A DNA stretch of 64,000 bases. Origin: Streptomyces griseus. GTDB taxonomy: Bacteria > Actinomycetota > Actinomycetes > Streptomycetales > Streptomycetaceae. The stretch lies in assembly GCF_900460065.1 (NCBI RefSeq), contig NZ_UAVD01000028.1:186001-250000 (forward strand). Direction: 5' to 3'. The notes beneath the pieces are model-generated. The model ran no database searches, had not been told where the DNA came from, and worked only from the letters and a program-made list of their open reading frames with translations. Below, in pieces: positions 34,321-42,758 of this stretch. The position numbers and the translations under genes were made by a program. The stretch's first letter is position 1, and every line of letters begins with the position of its first letter.

Positions 34321-35400
34321 ATGGCCGACAGCACCCTTGACCTCACCCTGGACGGACCGGCGCTCACCGCGCGGCTCGTCGACTTCCCCTCGGTCAGCGG
34401 GGAGGAGAAGGCCCTCGCCGACGCGATCGAATCGGCCCTGCGCGCCCTGCCCCACCTCACCGTCGACCGCCACGGCAACAACGTCGTCGCCCGCACGGAC
34501 CTGGGCCGCCCCGAGCGCGTCGTCCTCGCCGGGCACATCGACACCGTGCCGATCGCCGACAACGTCCCCTCCCGCCTCGACGGGAACGGGATCCTCTGGG
34601 GCTGCGGCACCTCCGACATGAAGTCCGGCGTCGCCGTCCAGCTCCGGATCGCCGCGACGGTCCCCGAGCCCAACCGCGACCTGACCTTCATCTTCTACGA
34701 CAACGAAGAGGTCGCCGCCCACCTCAACGGCCTCGGCCACATCGCCGACGCCCACCCCGAGTGGCTCGCCGGGGACTTCGCCGTCCTGCTGGAGCCCTCC
34801 GACGGCGAGGTCGAGGGCGGCTGCCAGGGCACGCTCCGGGTCCATCTGCGGACGACGGGCGAGCGGGCCCACTCCGCGCGCAGCTGGATGGGGGCCAACG
34901 CCGTCCACGCCGCCGCCCCGATCCTCGCGAGGCTCGCCGCGTACGAGCCCCGCCGCCCGGTCATCGACGGCCTCGAATACCACGAGGGCCTCAACGCCGT
35001 GGGCATCGAGGGCGGCGTCGCCACCAACGTCATCCCGGACGCCTGCACCGTCGTCGTCAACTACCGCTACGCCCCGGACCGCAGCGAGGCGGAGGCCATC
35101 GCCCACGTCCGCGAGGTCTTCGCCGACTGCGGCGTGGCCGAGATCGTCGTCGACGACCACTCCGGCGCGGCCATGCCCGGCCTCTCCCACCCCGCCGCCC
35201 AGGCCTTCATGACCGCCGTCGGCGGCACGGCCCGGCCCAAGTTCGGCTGGACCGACGTCTCCCGCTTCGGCGCCCTCGGCGTCCCCGCGGTGAACTACGG
35301 CCCCGGCGACCCGATGTACGCCCACAAGCGCGACGAGCACGTGGCGGTCGCGAAGATCACCCACTGCGAGGACCGGCTGCGCTCCTGGCTGACCGGCTGA
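34321..35400 (+). CDS. dapE: Succinyl-diaminopimelate desuccinylase DapE
   Basis: A 359-residue M20-family zinc hydrolase that releases succinate to give LL-diaminopimelate, the precursor of lysine and of Streptomyces peptidoglycan. Metal ligands are visible in AGHIDTVP (near residue 80), GCGTSDMKSG (near 100) and YDNEEVA (near 128). A dimerisation-domain region contains the substrate motif RAHSARSWMG, and the closing motif is MYAHKRDEHV. Length is normal for the actinobacterial form. It begins at ATG 34321, sharing a 61-base promoter space with the divergent gene. Confidence 0.95.
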   Translation: MADSTLDLTLDGPALTARLVDFPSVSGEEKALADAIESALRALPHLTVDRHGNNVVARTDLGRPERVVLAGHIDTVPIADNVPSRLDGNGILWGCGTSDMKSGVAVQLRIAATVPEPNRDLTFIFYDNEEVAAHLNGLGHIADAHPEWLAGDFAVLLEPSDGEVEGGCQGTLRVHLRTTGERAHSARSWMGANAVHAAAPILARLAAYEPRRPVIDGLEYHEGLNAVGIEGGVATNVIPDACTVVVNYRYAPDRSEAEAIAHVREVFADCGVAEIVVDDHSGAAMPGLSHPAAQAFMTAVGGTARPKFGWTDVSRFGALGVPAVNYGPGDPMYAHKRDEHVAVAKITHCEDRLRSWLTG

Positions 35401-35507
35401 CCGCCGGACGCACGGCATTCCCCCGCGTGTAACCTCCGCCGATCTACGCTGGCCGGACGCAGTACGACACGACCCAGCGCGACGCGGGTCGGTGGAGGGA
35501 GCGGAAC

Positions 35508-36293
35508 ATGGGCAACGCCGAAGACGCACGCATCCCCGAGGGTGCGGAGGTCCCCGAGGGAGCGGTCGGCCCCGAGGAACAGTGGCTGGGCCCGGTCCTG
35601 CGCCGCAGGGAGCAGGTCCAGCCCGGCACGACCGACCAGCGGCTGCTGGACTCCGAGGGCGACTCCGAGTGGGTGCACACCGACCCGTGGCGGGTGATGC
35701 GCATCCAGTCGGAGTTCGTCGAGGGCTTCGGAGCGCTCGCCGAACTGCCGAGCGCGATCAGCGTCTTCGGCTCGGCCCGCACCCCCGACGGATCGCCGGA
35801 GTACGAGGCCGGCGTCCGGATCGGCAAGGCGCTGGTCGACGCGGGCTTCGCGGTGATCACCGGCGGCGGGCCGGGCGCCATGGAGGCCGCCAACAAGGGC
35901 GCCCGGGAGGCCAAGGGCGTCTCGGTCGGCCTCGGCATCGAGCTGCCCTTCGAGTCGGGCCTCAACCCGCACGTCGACATCGGCGTCAACTTCCGCTACT
36001 TCTTCGTCCGCAAGACGATGTTCGTGAAGTACGCCCAGGGCTTCGTGGTCCTGCCCGGCGGCCTCGGCACCCTGGACGAACTCTTCGAGGCGCTGACCCT
36101 CGTCCAGACCGGCAAGGTCACCCGCTTCCCGATCGTCCTGTTCGGGACGGCCTACTGGGGCGGTCTGATCGACTGGCTCCGCGACACGGTGGTGGCCCAG
36201 GGCAAGGCCTCGGAGAAGGACCTGCTCCTCTTCCACGTGACGGACGACGTGGAGGAAGCGGTGATGCTGGTCACGAAGGAGGTCGGGCGCTGA
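35508..36293 (+). CDS. LOG-family Rossmann protein (TIGR00730)
   Basis: A 261-residue protein of the LOG family, whose characterised members hydrolyse the ribose 5'-phosphate from cytokinin nucleotides. Both signature motifs are present: GGGPGAMEAANKGA near residue 123 and PGGLGTLDELFEALTLVQ near 183. The N-terminal 80 residues are an acidic extension rich in EGAEVPEGA. In bacteria the physiological substrate is often unknown, so the enzymatic label is inferred from family. ATG 35508 follows GGAGGGAGCGG. It lies 107 bases after dapE and may be co-transcribed with it. Confidence 0.92.
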   Translation: MGNAEDARIPEGAEVPEGAVGPEEQWLGPVLRRREQVQPGTTDQRLLDSEGDSEWVHTDPWRVMRIQSEFVEGFGALAELPSAISVFGSARTPDGSPEYEAGVRIGKALVDAGFAVITGGGPGAMEAANKGAREAKGVSVGLGIELPFESGLNPHVDIGVNFRYFFVRKTMFVKYAQGFVVLPGGLGTLDELFEALTLVQTGKVTRFPIVLFGTAYWGGLIDWLRDTVVAQGKASEKDLLLFHVTDDVEEAVMLVTKEVGR

Positions 36294-36415
36294 TCTCCCC
36301 GGATCGAGCCCGCCCGGCGACGTCGGGTCCGTCGGGCGACACCGGGCCCGCCCGGTCGAACCCGGCCTGCCCGGCGGTCGATGCCTGGCACGCACGCTCG
36401 CGGCGTTGCCGAAAT

Positions 36416-36513
36416 GCCCTGTAGCTCCGCTACGAGGGCACTCCGGCGCCCAGGTCCTGTCGTCCAAACTGCCGCCCTTCGGGCGACCACGGCAGTGTGA
36501 CGCCAGGCCCTAG
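36416..36513. repeat. REP-like intergenic palindrome, copy 1
   Basis: A compound element in the 276-base gap between two convergent genes. A first hairpin lies at 36416-36439. A second part reads GGTCCTGTCGTCC, followed by a stem CTGCCGCCC/GGGCG...GGCAG around TTCGG (to about 36496). The core GGTCCTGTCGTC and the CCGCCCTTCGGGCGAC stretch recur at 55062-55124. It may serve as a bidirectional terminator. A Gly/Arg-coding GC-rich run fills the rest of the gap. Confidence 0.8.
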
Positions 36514-36569
36514 GAGCGGGGTCCGGGGGCAGCGCCCCGGGCCCCGCGCGCCGGGGCGGGCGGCAGGGA

Positions 36570-37442
36570 CTACGCCAGCCCCCGCCGCGCGACCGCCGGC
36601 GGCCGATGCCCCGCGATCGACGCCACCATGTCCAGGACCTGCCGCGTCTCCGCCACCTCGTGCACCCGGTACACCCGCGCCCCCAGCCACGCCGACACCG
36701 CCGTCGTGGCCAGCGTCCCGATGACCCGCTCCTTCACCGGCCGGTCCAGCGTCTCCCCGACGAAGTCCTTGTTGGACAGGGACACCAGCACCGGCCACCC
36801 CGTATCCGCCATCTCCTCGAGCCGACGCGTCGCCTCCAGCGAGTGCCGGGTGTTCTTCCCGAAGTCATGACCCGGGTCGATCATGATCCCGTCCGGCCGC
36901 ACCCCGAGCTCCACCGCCCGCTCGGCCAGCCCCACCGTCACCCGCAGGATGTCCGCCATGACGTCCTCGTACGCGATCCGGTGCGGGCGCGTCCGCGGCT
37001 CCGCGCCGCCCGCGTGCGTGCACACGAGCCCCGCCCCGTACCGCGCGGCGACCTCCGCCAGCTTCGGGTCCACCCCGCCCCACGCGTCGTTCAGCAGGTC
37101 CGCCCCGGCCTCGCAGACCGCCTCGCCCACGTCGTGCCGCCAGGTGTCCACGCTGATCACCACGGACGGGTGGCGGCGGCGGACCTCGGCGACGAACCCG
37201 ACCGTGCGGCGCGCCTCCTCCTCGGCGGTGACCTCCTCGCCGGGGCCCGCCTTCACCCCGCCGATGTCGATGATCGCCGCGCCCTCGGCCACCGCCTGCT
37301 CGACCCGGGCGAGCGCCGGCTCGTCCCGGAACGTGGCGCCCTGGTCGTAGAAGGAGTCCGGGGTCCGGTTCACGATCGCCATGATCACCGGCTCGTGCGG
37401 ACCGAATTCCCGCCGCCCCAGCCTGAGTGCACCGCTGCGCAT
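36570..37442 (-). CDS. folP2: Dihydropteroate synthase paralogue, FolP2 type
   Basis: A 290-residue TIM-barrel protein related to dihydropteroate synthase. MAIVNRTPDSFYDQGATF stands where true enzymes have N-x-T-x-DSFSDGG. The second loop reads DIGGVKAGPGEEV, in place of the pterin/sulfonamide loop GGESTRPG. These features, with ISVDTWR, LLNDAWGG, IDPGHDFGKNT and LSNKDFVGE, match mycobacterial FolP2, which as I recall does not make dihydropteroate. The symbol therefore marks the paralogue type, not proven folate synthesis. ATG 37442 has GAGGAGAGA just upstream. Confidence 0.9.
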   Translation of the reverse strand: MRSGALRLGRREFGPHEPVIMAIVNRTPDSFYDQGATFRDEPALARVEQAVAEGAAIIDIGGVKAGPGEEVTAEEEARRTVGFVAEVRRRHPSVVISVDTWRHDVGEAVCEAGADLLNDAWGGVDPKLAEVAARYGAGLVCTHAGGAEPRTRPHRIAYEDVMADILRVTVGLAERAVELGVRPDGIMIDPGHDFGKNTRHSLEATRRLEEMADTGWPVLVSLSNKDFVGETLDRPVKERVIGTLATTAVSAWLGARVYRVHEVAETRQVLDMVASIAGHRPPAVARRGLA

Positions 37443-37566
37443 CCCGTCTCTCCTCCTCAGATAGCCCGCCTGCGACCCTAAGGCCTTCACCGGGTCGGCC
37501 CCGACCTGTCGGTGCCGCATGGCACGATCGGAGCCGGACGAGGTTTCCGCCCCCGGGGAGATGCGC

Positions 37567-37983
37567 GTGTTCTGGTTCTTGCTGCTCACGATGGTCGTGG
37601 TCGTCACCGCGGTCACCCTCGCGGTGGTCGGAGGCGGCGGGAGCGCCGTGCTCCAGGACGTTCCGCCCGACCGGTTCACCGATCCGCTGCCCGCGACCCG
37701 CCCGGTCGGCCGGGCCGACATCGAGGCGCTGCGTCTGCCGATGGCCGCCCGCGGCTACCGGATGGCGGACGTCGACGAGGCACTGTCCCGGCTCGGCGCC
37801 GAACTGGCCGAGCGCGACGCCCGGATCGCCGAGCTGGAATCCGCCCTGGCCGGCGTGCAGGCCGCCGCGGTGACCACCGGCACCGACCTGTTCAAGCAGC
37901 CCGGCGACCGGCCGGGCGACCGTCCCGCCGAGCGGGCCGGCCAGGAAGGCGCCCAGGACCGTGCCGAGGAGGACGGGCGATGA
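37567..37983 (+). CDS. DivIVA-domain membrane protein
   Basis: A 138-residue protein with one N-terminal membrane segment (FWFLLLTMVVVVTAVTLAVV). A short DivIVA-like motif follows (IEALRLPMAARGYRMADVDEALSRLGAEL), running into a coiled-coil (ERDARIAELESAL). The tail is Gly/Asp/Arg-rich. I prefer GTG 37567, 6 bases after GGGGAG; ATG 37519 and ATG 37561 are in frame but lack a well-spaced site. The motif suggests recruitment to curved or polar membrane. Its stop overlaps the start of the glycosylase gene (ATGA), so the two are co-translated. Confidence 0.85.
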   Translation: MFWFLLLTMVVVVTAVTLAVVGGGGSAVLQDVPPDRFTDPLPATRPVGRADIEALRLPMAARGYRMADVDEALSRLGAELAERDARIAELESALAGVQAAAVTTGTDLFKQPGDRPGDRPAERAGQEGAQDRAEEDGR

Positions 37984-38576
37984 GCGGCGCTGCCGTGGCC
38001 GCCCCCGACGGCGGGCTGCGCTGCCCGTGGGGCCTGTCCGCCGAGGACTACCTCGCCTACCACGACACCGAGTGGGGCCGGGCGGTCCACGGGGACGACG
38101 CGCTGTTCGAACGGCTCTGTCTGGAGGCCTTCCAGTCCGGGCTCTCCTGGATCACGATCCTGCGCCGCCGCGAGACCTTCCGTACCGCGTTCGAGGGATT
38201 CCGGATCGAGGCGGTCGCGAAGTTCACCGACGCCGACCGCGAGCGGCTCCTGGCCGACCCGGGGATCATCCGCAACAAGGCCAAGGTCGACGCCACCCTC
38301 GCCAACGCCAAGGTGCTAGCCGACTGGTCGGAGGGGGAGCTGGACGAGCTGATCTGGTCCCACGCCCCCGACCCGGCCGGCCGGCCCGCCCCGCGCACGC
38401 TGTCGGACGTCCCGGCCGTCACACCGGAGTCCACCGCGCTCGCCAAGGCGCTGAAGAAGCGCTCGATCCGCTTCGTCGGCCCCACCACCGCCTACGCCCT
38501 GATGCAGGCCTGCGGACTGGTCGACGACCACCTCGCGGACTGCGTGGCGCGCGGCGGCGGGGGAGCACCGCGCTGA
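37980..38576 (+). CDS. tag: DNA-3-methyladenine glycosylase I (Tag)
   Basis: A 198-residue repair enzyme that excises 3-methyladenine from alkylated DNA. The family pattern is clear: RCPWGLSAEDYLAYHDTEWGRAVHGDDALFERLCLEAFQSGLSW, in pieces, WITILRRRETFRTAFEGF, IIRNKAKVDATLANA, and the helix region FVGPTTAYALMQACGLVDDHLADC. The catalytic Glu is in LEAFQSGLSW. The zinc-snap cysteines seem reduced: Cys in RCPW and the one near the end are present. It is coupled with the DivIVA-domain gene through ATGA and ends 7 bases from a convergent gene. Confidence 0.94.
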   Translation: MSGAAVAAPDGGLRCPWGLSAEDYLAYHDTEWGRAVHGDDALFERLCLEAFQSGLSWITILRRRETFRTAFEGFRIEAVAKFTDADRERLLADPGIIRNKAKVDATLANAKVLADWSEGELDELIWSHAPDPAGRPAPRTLSDVPAVTPESTALAKALKKRSIRFVGPTTAYALMQACGLVDDHLADCVARGGGGAPR

Positions 38577-38583
38577 GCGCCGG

Positions 38584-39396
38584 CTACTTCCCGAGGTAGA
38601 CCGGCTTCTCCTTGGCCAGGAACGCCTCCACCGCGATGGTGTGGTCCTGCGACGCGCCCGCCCGGGTCTGGAGTTCGTCCTCCTTCTCCAGCGTCTCGGC
38701 GAGCGTGTGCCCGGCGCCGTACGCCATCGACTCCTTCAGCGCCGCGTAGGCCACGGTGGGGCCCTCTGCCAGGGTCCGGGCCACCGCCGCCGCCTGCTCG
38801 GCCAGCTCGGCCGCGGGGACGATCCGGTTGACGATCCCCAGCTCCAGCGCGTCCTGCGCGGAGATCGACCGGGGGAAGAACAGCAGATCGGCGGCGCGGC
38901 TCTGCCCGATCAGCCGGGGCAGCGTCCAGGACACGCCCGAGTCCGCCGTGAGTGCGACGCCCGCGAACGAGGTGTTGAACGAGGCGGTGTCGGCGACCAT
39001 CCGGTAGTCGGCCGCGAGCGCGAATCCGAACCCGGCCCCGGCCGCGACGCCGTTCACCCCGGCGACGACCGGCTTCGCCATCCCGGTGATCGCCCGCACG
39101 ATCGGGTTGTAGTGCTCCCGCACCGTGCTCAGCGCGTTCCCGCCGCCCGCCTCGCGGGTGGCCGTGAGCGTGGCGACGTGCTCCTTGAGGTCCTGGCCGA
39201 CGCAGAAGGCGCGCCCGGTGGCCGTGAGGAGCACCGCCCGGACCCCCGCGTCCGCCGACGCCGCCAGCAGCGCGTCCCGCAGCGCGACCTTCGCCGCCGT
39301 GTTCATGGCGTTCATCGCGCCGGGTCGGTTGATCGTGATCGTCGCGAGACCCTCGCTCACGTCGTACAGGACGGTGTTCGCCGGCTCGTCGGCCAT
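38584..39396 (-). CDS. Enoyl-CoA hydratase/isomerase family protein
   Basis: A 270-residue crotonase-fold protein. It shows ITINRPGAMNAMN, the oxyanion-hole strand ATGRAFCVGQDLKEH, and the second oxyanion/catalytic segment GAGFGFALAADYRMVADTASF followed by GVALTADSGVSWTLPRLIG. The Asp in LTADSG matches PaaG-type isomerases rather than classical hydratases with Glu, so it may be an isomerase in aromatic or fatty acyl-CoA breakdown. ATG 39396 has GGGGATA upstream; a longer in-frame start at 39441 has none. Confidence 0.9.
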   Translation of the reverse strand: MADEPANTVLYDVSEGLATITINRPGAMNAMNTAAKVALRDALLAASADAGVRAVLLTATGRAFCVGQDLKEHVATLTATREAGGGNALSTVREHYNPIVRAITGMAKPVVAGVNGVAAGAGFGFALAADYRMVADTASFNTSFAGVALTADSGVSWTLPRLIGQSRAADLLFFPRSISAQDALELGIVNRIVPAAELAEQAAAVARTLAEGPTVAYAALKESMAYGAGHTLAETLEKEDELQTRAGASQDHTIAVEAFLAKEKPVYLGK

Positions 39397-39711
39397 TCCG
39401 GTATCCCCTCGCTGCTCGGGCATCGTTGCCACTGCAGGCAAGCATGGCCGATCGGGAGCTGGGCAGATATGTGACCTGCGTCTAACAATTGGCTCTCACC
39501 TGGGGGTCCGGGGCGGCGCAGTATCGCAGCCGGATCGCCGAATTGGGTGGTTTTGCGAGAGCGCGTTGCGCAAGCGATGCAGACCGATGTTGGTCATCGG
39601 GGTCATTGATGCGGGATAATGGCGAAGAAGCAATGTGTTCGATGCCGGTGAGGCAGCGCCTGTCATGGGGCCGCCGGTTGCGATGAGCTGGTTTCAGGAA
39701 GGGGAACGAGC
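39397..39711 (+). promoter_or_regulatory. Divergent promoter space between crotonase and DUF3117 genes
   Basis: A 315-base gap, lower in GC than its surroundings, with no supported gene. GATAAT at 39615-39620 with TTGGTC 19 bases upstream could be a vegetative promoter for the DUF3117 gene. Short reading frames on both strands have no ribosome binding sites. Confidence 0.35.
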
Positions 39712-39879
39712 ATGGCGGCCATGAAGCCGCGGACGGGCGACGGCCCGCTCGAGGTGACAAAGGAGGGGCGGGGCATCGTCATGCGCGTTCCGCTCGAAGG
39801 CGGCGGTCGGCTTGTTGTCGAGCTGACTCCGGACGAGGCCGATGCCCTCGGCGACGCGCTGAAGAAGGTCGTCGGCTGA
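39712..39879 (+). CDS. DUF3117 family protein
   Basis: A 55-residue protein, MAAMKPRTGDGPLEVTKEG at its start and ending DALGDALKKVVG, matching the DUF3117 family that is nearly universal and short in actinobacteria. No membrane segment. The function is unknown. AGGAAGGGGA lies 5-14 bases before the ATG. It stands alone, followed 21 bases later by a near-perfect terminator, so it is probably a strongly expressed single gene. Confidence 0.94.
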   Translation: MAAMKPRTGDGPLEVTKEGRGIVMRVPLEGGGRLVVELTPDEADALGDALKKVVG

Positions 39880-39899
39880 CGCGGAACGCCCATCACCTT

Positions 39900-39938
39900 C
39901 ACCACTGCCCGGCACGGACTCCGTGCCGGGCAGTGGTG
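39900..39938 (+). terminator. Strong terminator after the DUF3117 gene
   Basis: Perfect 18-base arms (39900-39917 and 39921-39938) around a 3-base loop. It lies between the DUF3117 gene and the convergent O-methyltransferase gene and can serve both. Confidence 0.88.
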
Positions 39939-40018
39939 CGTCCTGCCTCGGTCCGCATCGCTGGGGATCCACGCGCCGCCCCGACGTTCCGTCCGCGCCG
40001 ACCACGGGTTCTGCGCGG

Positions 40019-40684
40019 TCAGCCGCGCCGGACCGCGCAGAGCAGGCCGTCGCCGACCGGCAACAGGGTCGACATCAGCTCCTGGCTCTCGCGCACCGCC
40101 CGCAGCAGGTCCCGCAGCCGCAGCACCTCGGCCGGCTGGGCCGCGGAGTCGACCGTGCGGCCGTCGGCGAAGACGCCCTCGAAACAGACCAGCCCGCCGG
40201 GCCGCAGCAGGCGCAACGATTCAGCGAGCACATCGAGACTCTCCAGCCGGTCGCCGTCGCAGAAGACGAGGTCGTAACCGCCGTCCGCGAGCCGGGGCAG
40301 GACGTCCAGGGCGCGGCCGGGGATGAACCGGGCCCGGTTGGTGGCGAAGCCCGCCTCGCGGAACGCCGCCCGGGCGAACTGCTGACGCTCCGGCTCGGGG
40401 TCCACCGTGGTCAGGACCCCGTCCGGCCGCATTCCGTGCAGGAGATAGATGCCGGACACGCCGGTGCCCGTGCCGATCTCCGCCACCGCTTTGGCGTCCG
40501 CTGCGGCTGCCAGCAGGCGCAGCGCAGCGCCGGTGCCCGGTGACACCGAGCGAAGCCCCAGCTCGCGGGCCCGCTCCCGGGCCCCGTGCAGTGCTTCGTC
40601 CTCGGCGACAAAGGCGTCGGCGAACGCCCAGCTCGTCTGCCGGTTGGCGGTAATGACCCTCTCCTGTCCCCGTAGTTGGCGCAA
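40019..40684 (-). CDS. SAM-dependent O-methyltransferase
   Basis: A 221-residue class I methyltransferase of the catechol-O-methyltransferase-like family (Methyltransf_3). The SAM-binding motif AVAEIGTGTGVSGIYLLHG lies near residues 66-84, then VDPEPERQQFARAAF and the metal-binding stretch YDLVFCDGDRLE. It is the orthologue position of Rv1220c, divergent from the sigE-type gene in M. tuberculosis. The start is uncertain: TTG 40684 gives MRQLRGQERVITANRQTSW and has no good ribosome binding site, while the next conserved start-like residues have none either. A leaderless transcript is possible. Confidence 0.88.
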   Translation of the reverse strand: MRQLRGQERVITANRQTSWAFADAFVAEDEALHGARERARELGLRSVSPGTGAALRLLAAAADAKAVAEIGTGTGVSGIYLLHGMRPDGVLTTVDPEPERQQFARAAFREAGFATNRARFIPGRALDVLPRLADGGYDLVFCDGDRLESLDVLAESLRLLRPGGLVCFEGVFADGRTVDSAAQPAEVLRLRDLLRAVRESQELMSTLLPVGDGLLCAVRRG

Positions 40685-40707
40685 CGGTGACTGTATCCGC
40701 TGGACCC

Positions 40708-40734
40708 GGGAACCCGCAGATGGGACCGGGCGTT
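40708..40734 (+). promoter_or_regulatory. Sigma-E-type ECF promoter
   Basis: GGGAACC (40708-40714), 16 bases, CGTT (40731-40734) is an exact match to the consensus GGGAACC-N15/16-CGTT that I remember for M. tuberculosis SigE. It lies 128 bases upstream of the sigma gene start, in the right orientation for autoregulation. Confidence 0.65.
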
Positions 40735-40861
40735 GTGCAAGCAGTGGGGAAAGCGCAGTGACCGGGCCCGCGGATCGGGCCGGCGAGCTGCGGGATCATC
40801 CGGGACGACGCCCGGCCCCAGCAGGGAAAAGGCTTATCCGGAGCTAACGGGCGAGGTGGCT

Positions 40862-41623
40862 ATGGTAGGGGCTCCACTGGACACCACCAGAGCCGATAGG
40901 GGAGGTGCGGCTGCGCCTGTGGACCGGGGAGGGATGCTGCGGCGTCTCCTCAGGTCGGCCGGTGAGCCGAAATCCGTGACCAACATTGCTGACCGTTCTT
41001 CCGAAGACTCCGCACCAACCGCGACCTTCGCCTCCGATGCGGATTCTCAGGCGTGGACCCCGCCCTCATGGGAAGAGATCGTCAGCACGCACAGCGGTCG
41101 TGTGTACCGCCTCGCCTACCGGCTGACGGGAAACCAGCACGACGCCGAGGACCTCACCCAGGAGGTCTTCGTCCGGGTGTTCCGCTCGCTGTCGACGTAC
41201 ACACCCGGCACCTTCGAGGGCTGGCTGCACCGCATCACGACCAATCTCTTCCTGGACATGGTCCGGCGCAAGCAGCGCATCCGCTTCGACTCGCTCGGCG
41301 ACGACGCGGCCGAGCGCCTGCCCAGCCGCGAGCCGTCCCCGCAGCAGGTCTTCAACGACACCCACTTCGACGCCGACGTGCAGCAGGCGCTGGACACCCT
41401 CGCGCCCGAATTCCGTGCGGCCGTGGTCCTCTGCGACATCGAGGGCCTCAGCTACGAGGAGATCGCCGCCACCCTCGGGGTGAAGCTCGGCACCGTCCGC
41501 AGCCGTATCCACCGCGGGCGCTCGCACCTGCGCAAGGCGCTCAAGCACCGTTCGCCCGAGGCCCGCGCCGAGCAGCGCTCCCTGGCGGACGCGGTCCTGG
41601 CGGGGGAGGGCGGAACGGCGTGA
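40862..41623 (+). CDS. ECF RNA polymerase sigma factor (SigE-like)
   Basis: A 253-residue ECF sigma factor. Region 2 spans RVYRLAYRLTGNQHDAEDLTQEVFVRVFRSL (in pieces), with the -10 recognition part YTPGTFEGWLHRITTNLFLDMVRR. Region 4 is LDTLAPEFRAAVVLCDIEGLSYEEIAATLGVKLGTVRSRIHRGRSHL, in pieces. A 75-residue N-terminal extension precedes region 2, as in mycobacterial SigE. Its order with anti-sigma factor, HtrA and TatB is that of M. tuberculosis sigE. I use no symbol because 'sigE' names another factor in S. coelicolor. ATG 40862 is likely; ATG 40934 is an alternative. Stop overlaps next start (GTGA). Confidence 0.92.
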   Translation: MVGAPLDTTRADRGGAAAPVDRGGMLRRLLRSAGEPKSVTNIADRSSEDSAPTATFASDADSQAWTPPSWEEIVSTHSGRVYRLAYRLTGNQHDAEDLTQEVFVRVFRSLSTYTPGTFEGWLHRITTNLFLDMVRRKQRIRFDSLGDDAAERLPSREPSPQQVFNDTHFDADVQQALDTLAPEFRAAVVLCDIEGLSYEEIAATLGVKLGTVRSRIHRGRSHLRKALKHRSPEARAEQRSLADAVLAGEGGTA

Positions 41624-42669
41624 GCGGCACAGGACCCACCCCCGCGGAAGCGCATCTGGGGGACCGACTCGCCGCGCTGGTCGACGGCGAGCTGAAACAC
41701 GACGCCCGTGAGCGGGTCCTGGCCCACCTGGCGACCTGTGCCAAGTGCAAGGCCGAGGCCGACGCCCAGCGCCGCCTCAAGAGCGCCTTCGCCATGTCGG
41801 CCTCACCCTCGCCCTCCGAGGGGTTCCTGGCCCGGCTCCAGGGCCTTCCCGGGGGTCCTGGCGGCGACGACACCGGCTCCGGCGGACCGTTCGGCGGCCG
41901 GGGGCCCTTCGCCGACGAGATCTTCCCCGGGCTGCGGCCCTCCGGCGGCAGCACCCGCGCCGACACCGCGCCCTCCCCCCTGGACGGCTTCGGATACCTC
42001 CCCGCCGCCCACGGCTCCACCGCCGTGCTGTCCGGCGGCCCCGCTTCCGGTTCGGTCTTCCGCATACACGACGTGGCCCGCGACGCGGACCGCTCGCCCT
42101 GGCGCGGCCGGCGCTTCGCGTTCGCCGCGGCCAGCGCCGTCTCCCTCGCGGCCATCGCGCTGGGCGGCACGCTGCCGCTGGACTCCGGCCCCGAGACCTC
42201 CCTGCGCGCCGAGGGCGCCGGGAACAACGCCACCCCGCTCGACGCCGCGACCCGCGCCGAGAACGGGGCGAAGGCGGTCAGCCGCCGCGGCGGCGGCGCC
42301 CTCGCGGTGGCCGGCGACGGCCGCGCGGCCGAGCGGCCCGCCGCCGGCACGACCACCGCCGGGACGAACCGGGTGCCCTCGACCCTCACCGGTGCGACAC
42401 CGGTCGTGCCGGCCGTCACCCCTCCGGTGAACCGGCAGGGGCCGCCGACCGCCCCGCCGCTGTTCGGCGTCCACGCGTCGGGCGGCCACCCCTTCACCCT
42501 CCCCGTGCTGAACGTGTCCGTGTCGCCGCTGATACGCCCGGCGGTCTCCGGCACCCCGCTGCTGGCGGCGGCGCTCGGCAGTGGTGCGGCGCCCAAGGCG
42601 GTCCCCTCCCCGACTCCCCCGGGGGCCCCCGCCAACGATCTGGCGAGCCCTCTTTCGCCCCGGCCCTGA
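41620..42669 (+). CDS. Zinc-binding anti-sigma factor (RseA-like)
   Basis: A 349-residue protein, coupled to the sigma gene by GTGA. Residues 1-60 form the ZAS-type anti-sigma domain: His36, Cys40 and Cys43 in AHLATCAKC give the H-x3-C-x2-C motif. One membrane-like segment lies at about 166-186 (FAFAAASAVSLAAIALGG). The rest is low complexity, rich in Ala, Gly and Pro, outside the membrane if that segment is inserted. It should hold the sigma factor inactive until envelope stress; redox control through the zinc cysteines is possible. Confidence 0.9.
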   Translation: MSGTGPTPAEAHLGDRLAALVDGELKHDARERVLAHLATCAKCKAEADAQRRLKSAFAMSASPSPSEGFLARLQGLPGGPGGDDTGSGGPFGGRGPFADEIFPGLRPSGGSTRADTAPSPLDGFGYLPAAHGSTAVLSGGPASGSVFRIHDVARDADRSPWRGRRFAFAAASAVSLAAIALGGTLPLDSGPETSLRAEGAGNNATPLDAATRAENGAKAVSRRGGGALAVAGDGRAAERPAAGTTTAGTNRVPSTLTGATPVVPAVTPPVNRQGPPTAPPLFGVHASGGHPFTLPVLNVSVSPLIRPAVSGTPLLAAALGSGAAPKAVPSPTPPGAPANDLASPLSPRP

Positions 42670-42758
42670 CCGGACCCTGCGCGGGGATTCGCAAACCTGG
42701 TTGAATTCCGGTGAAGGACGCCTCGGTGGGGCGTACAGAGGCCAGTTGCGGGGAGAGC

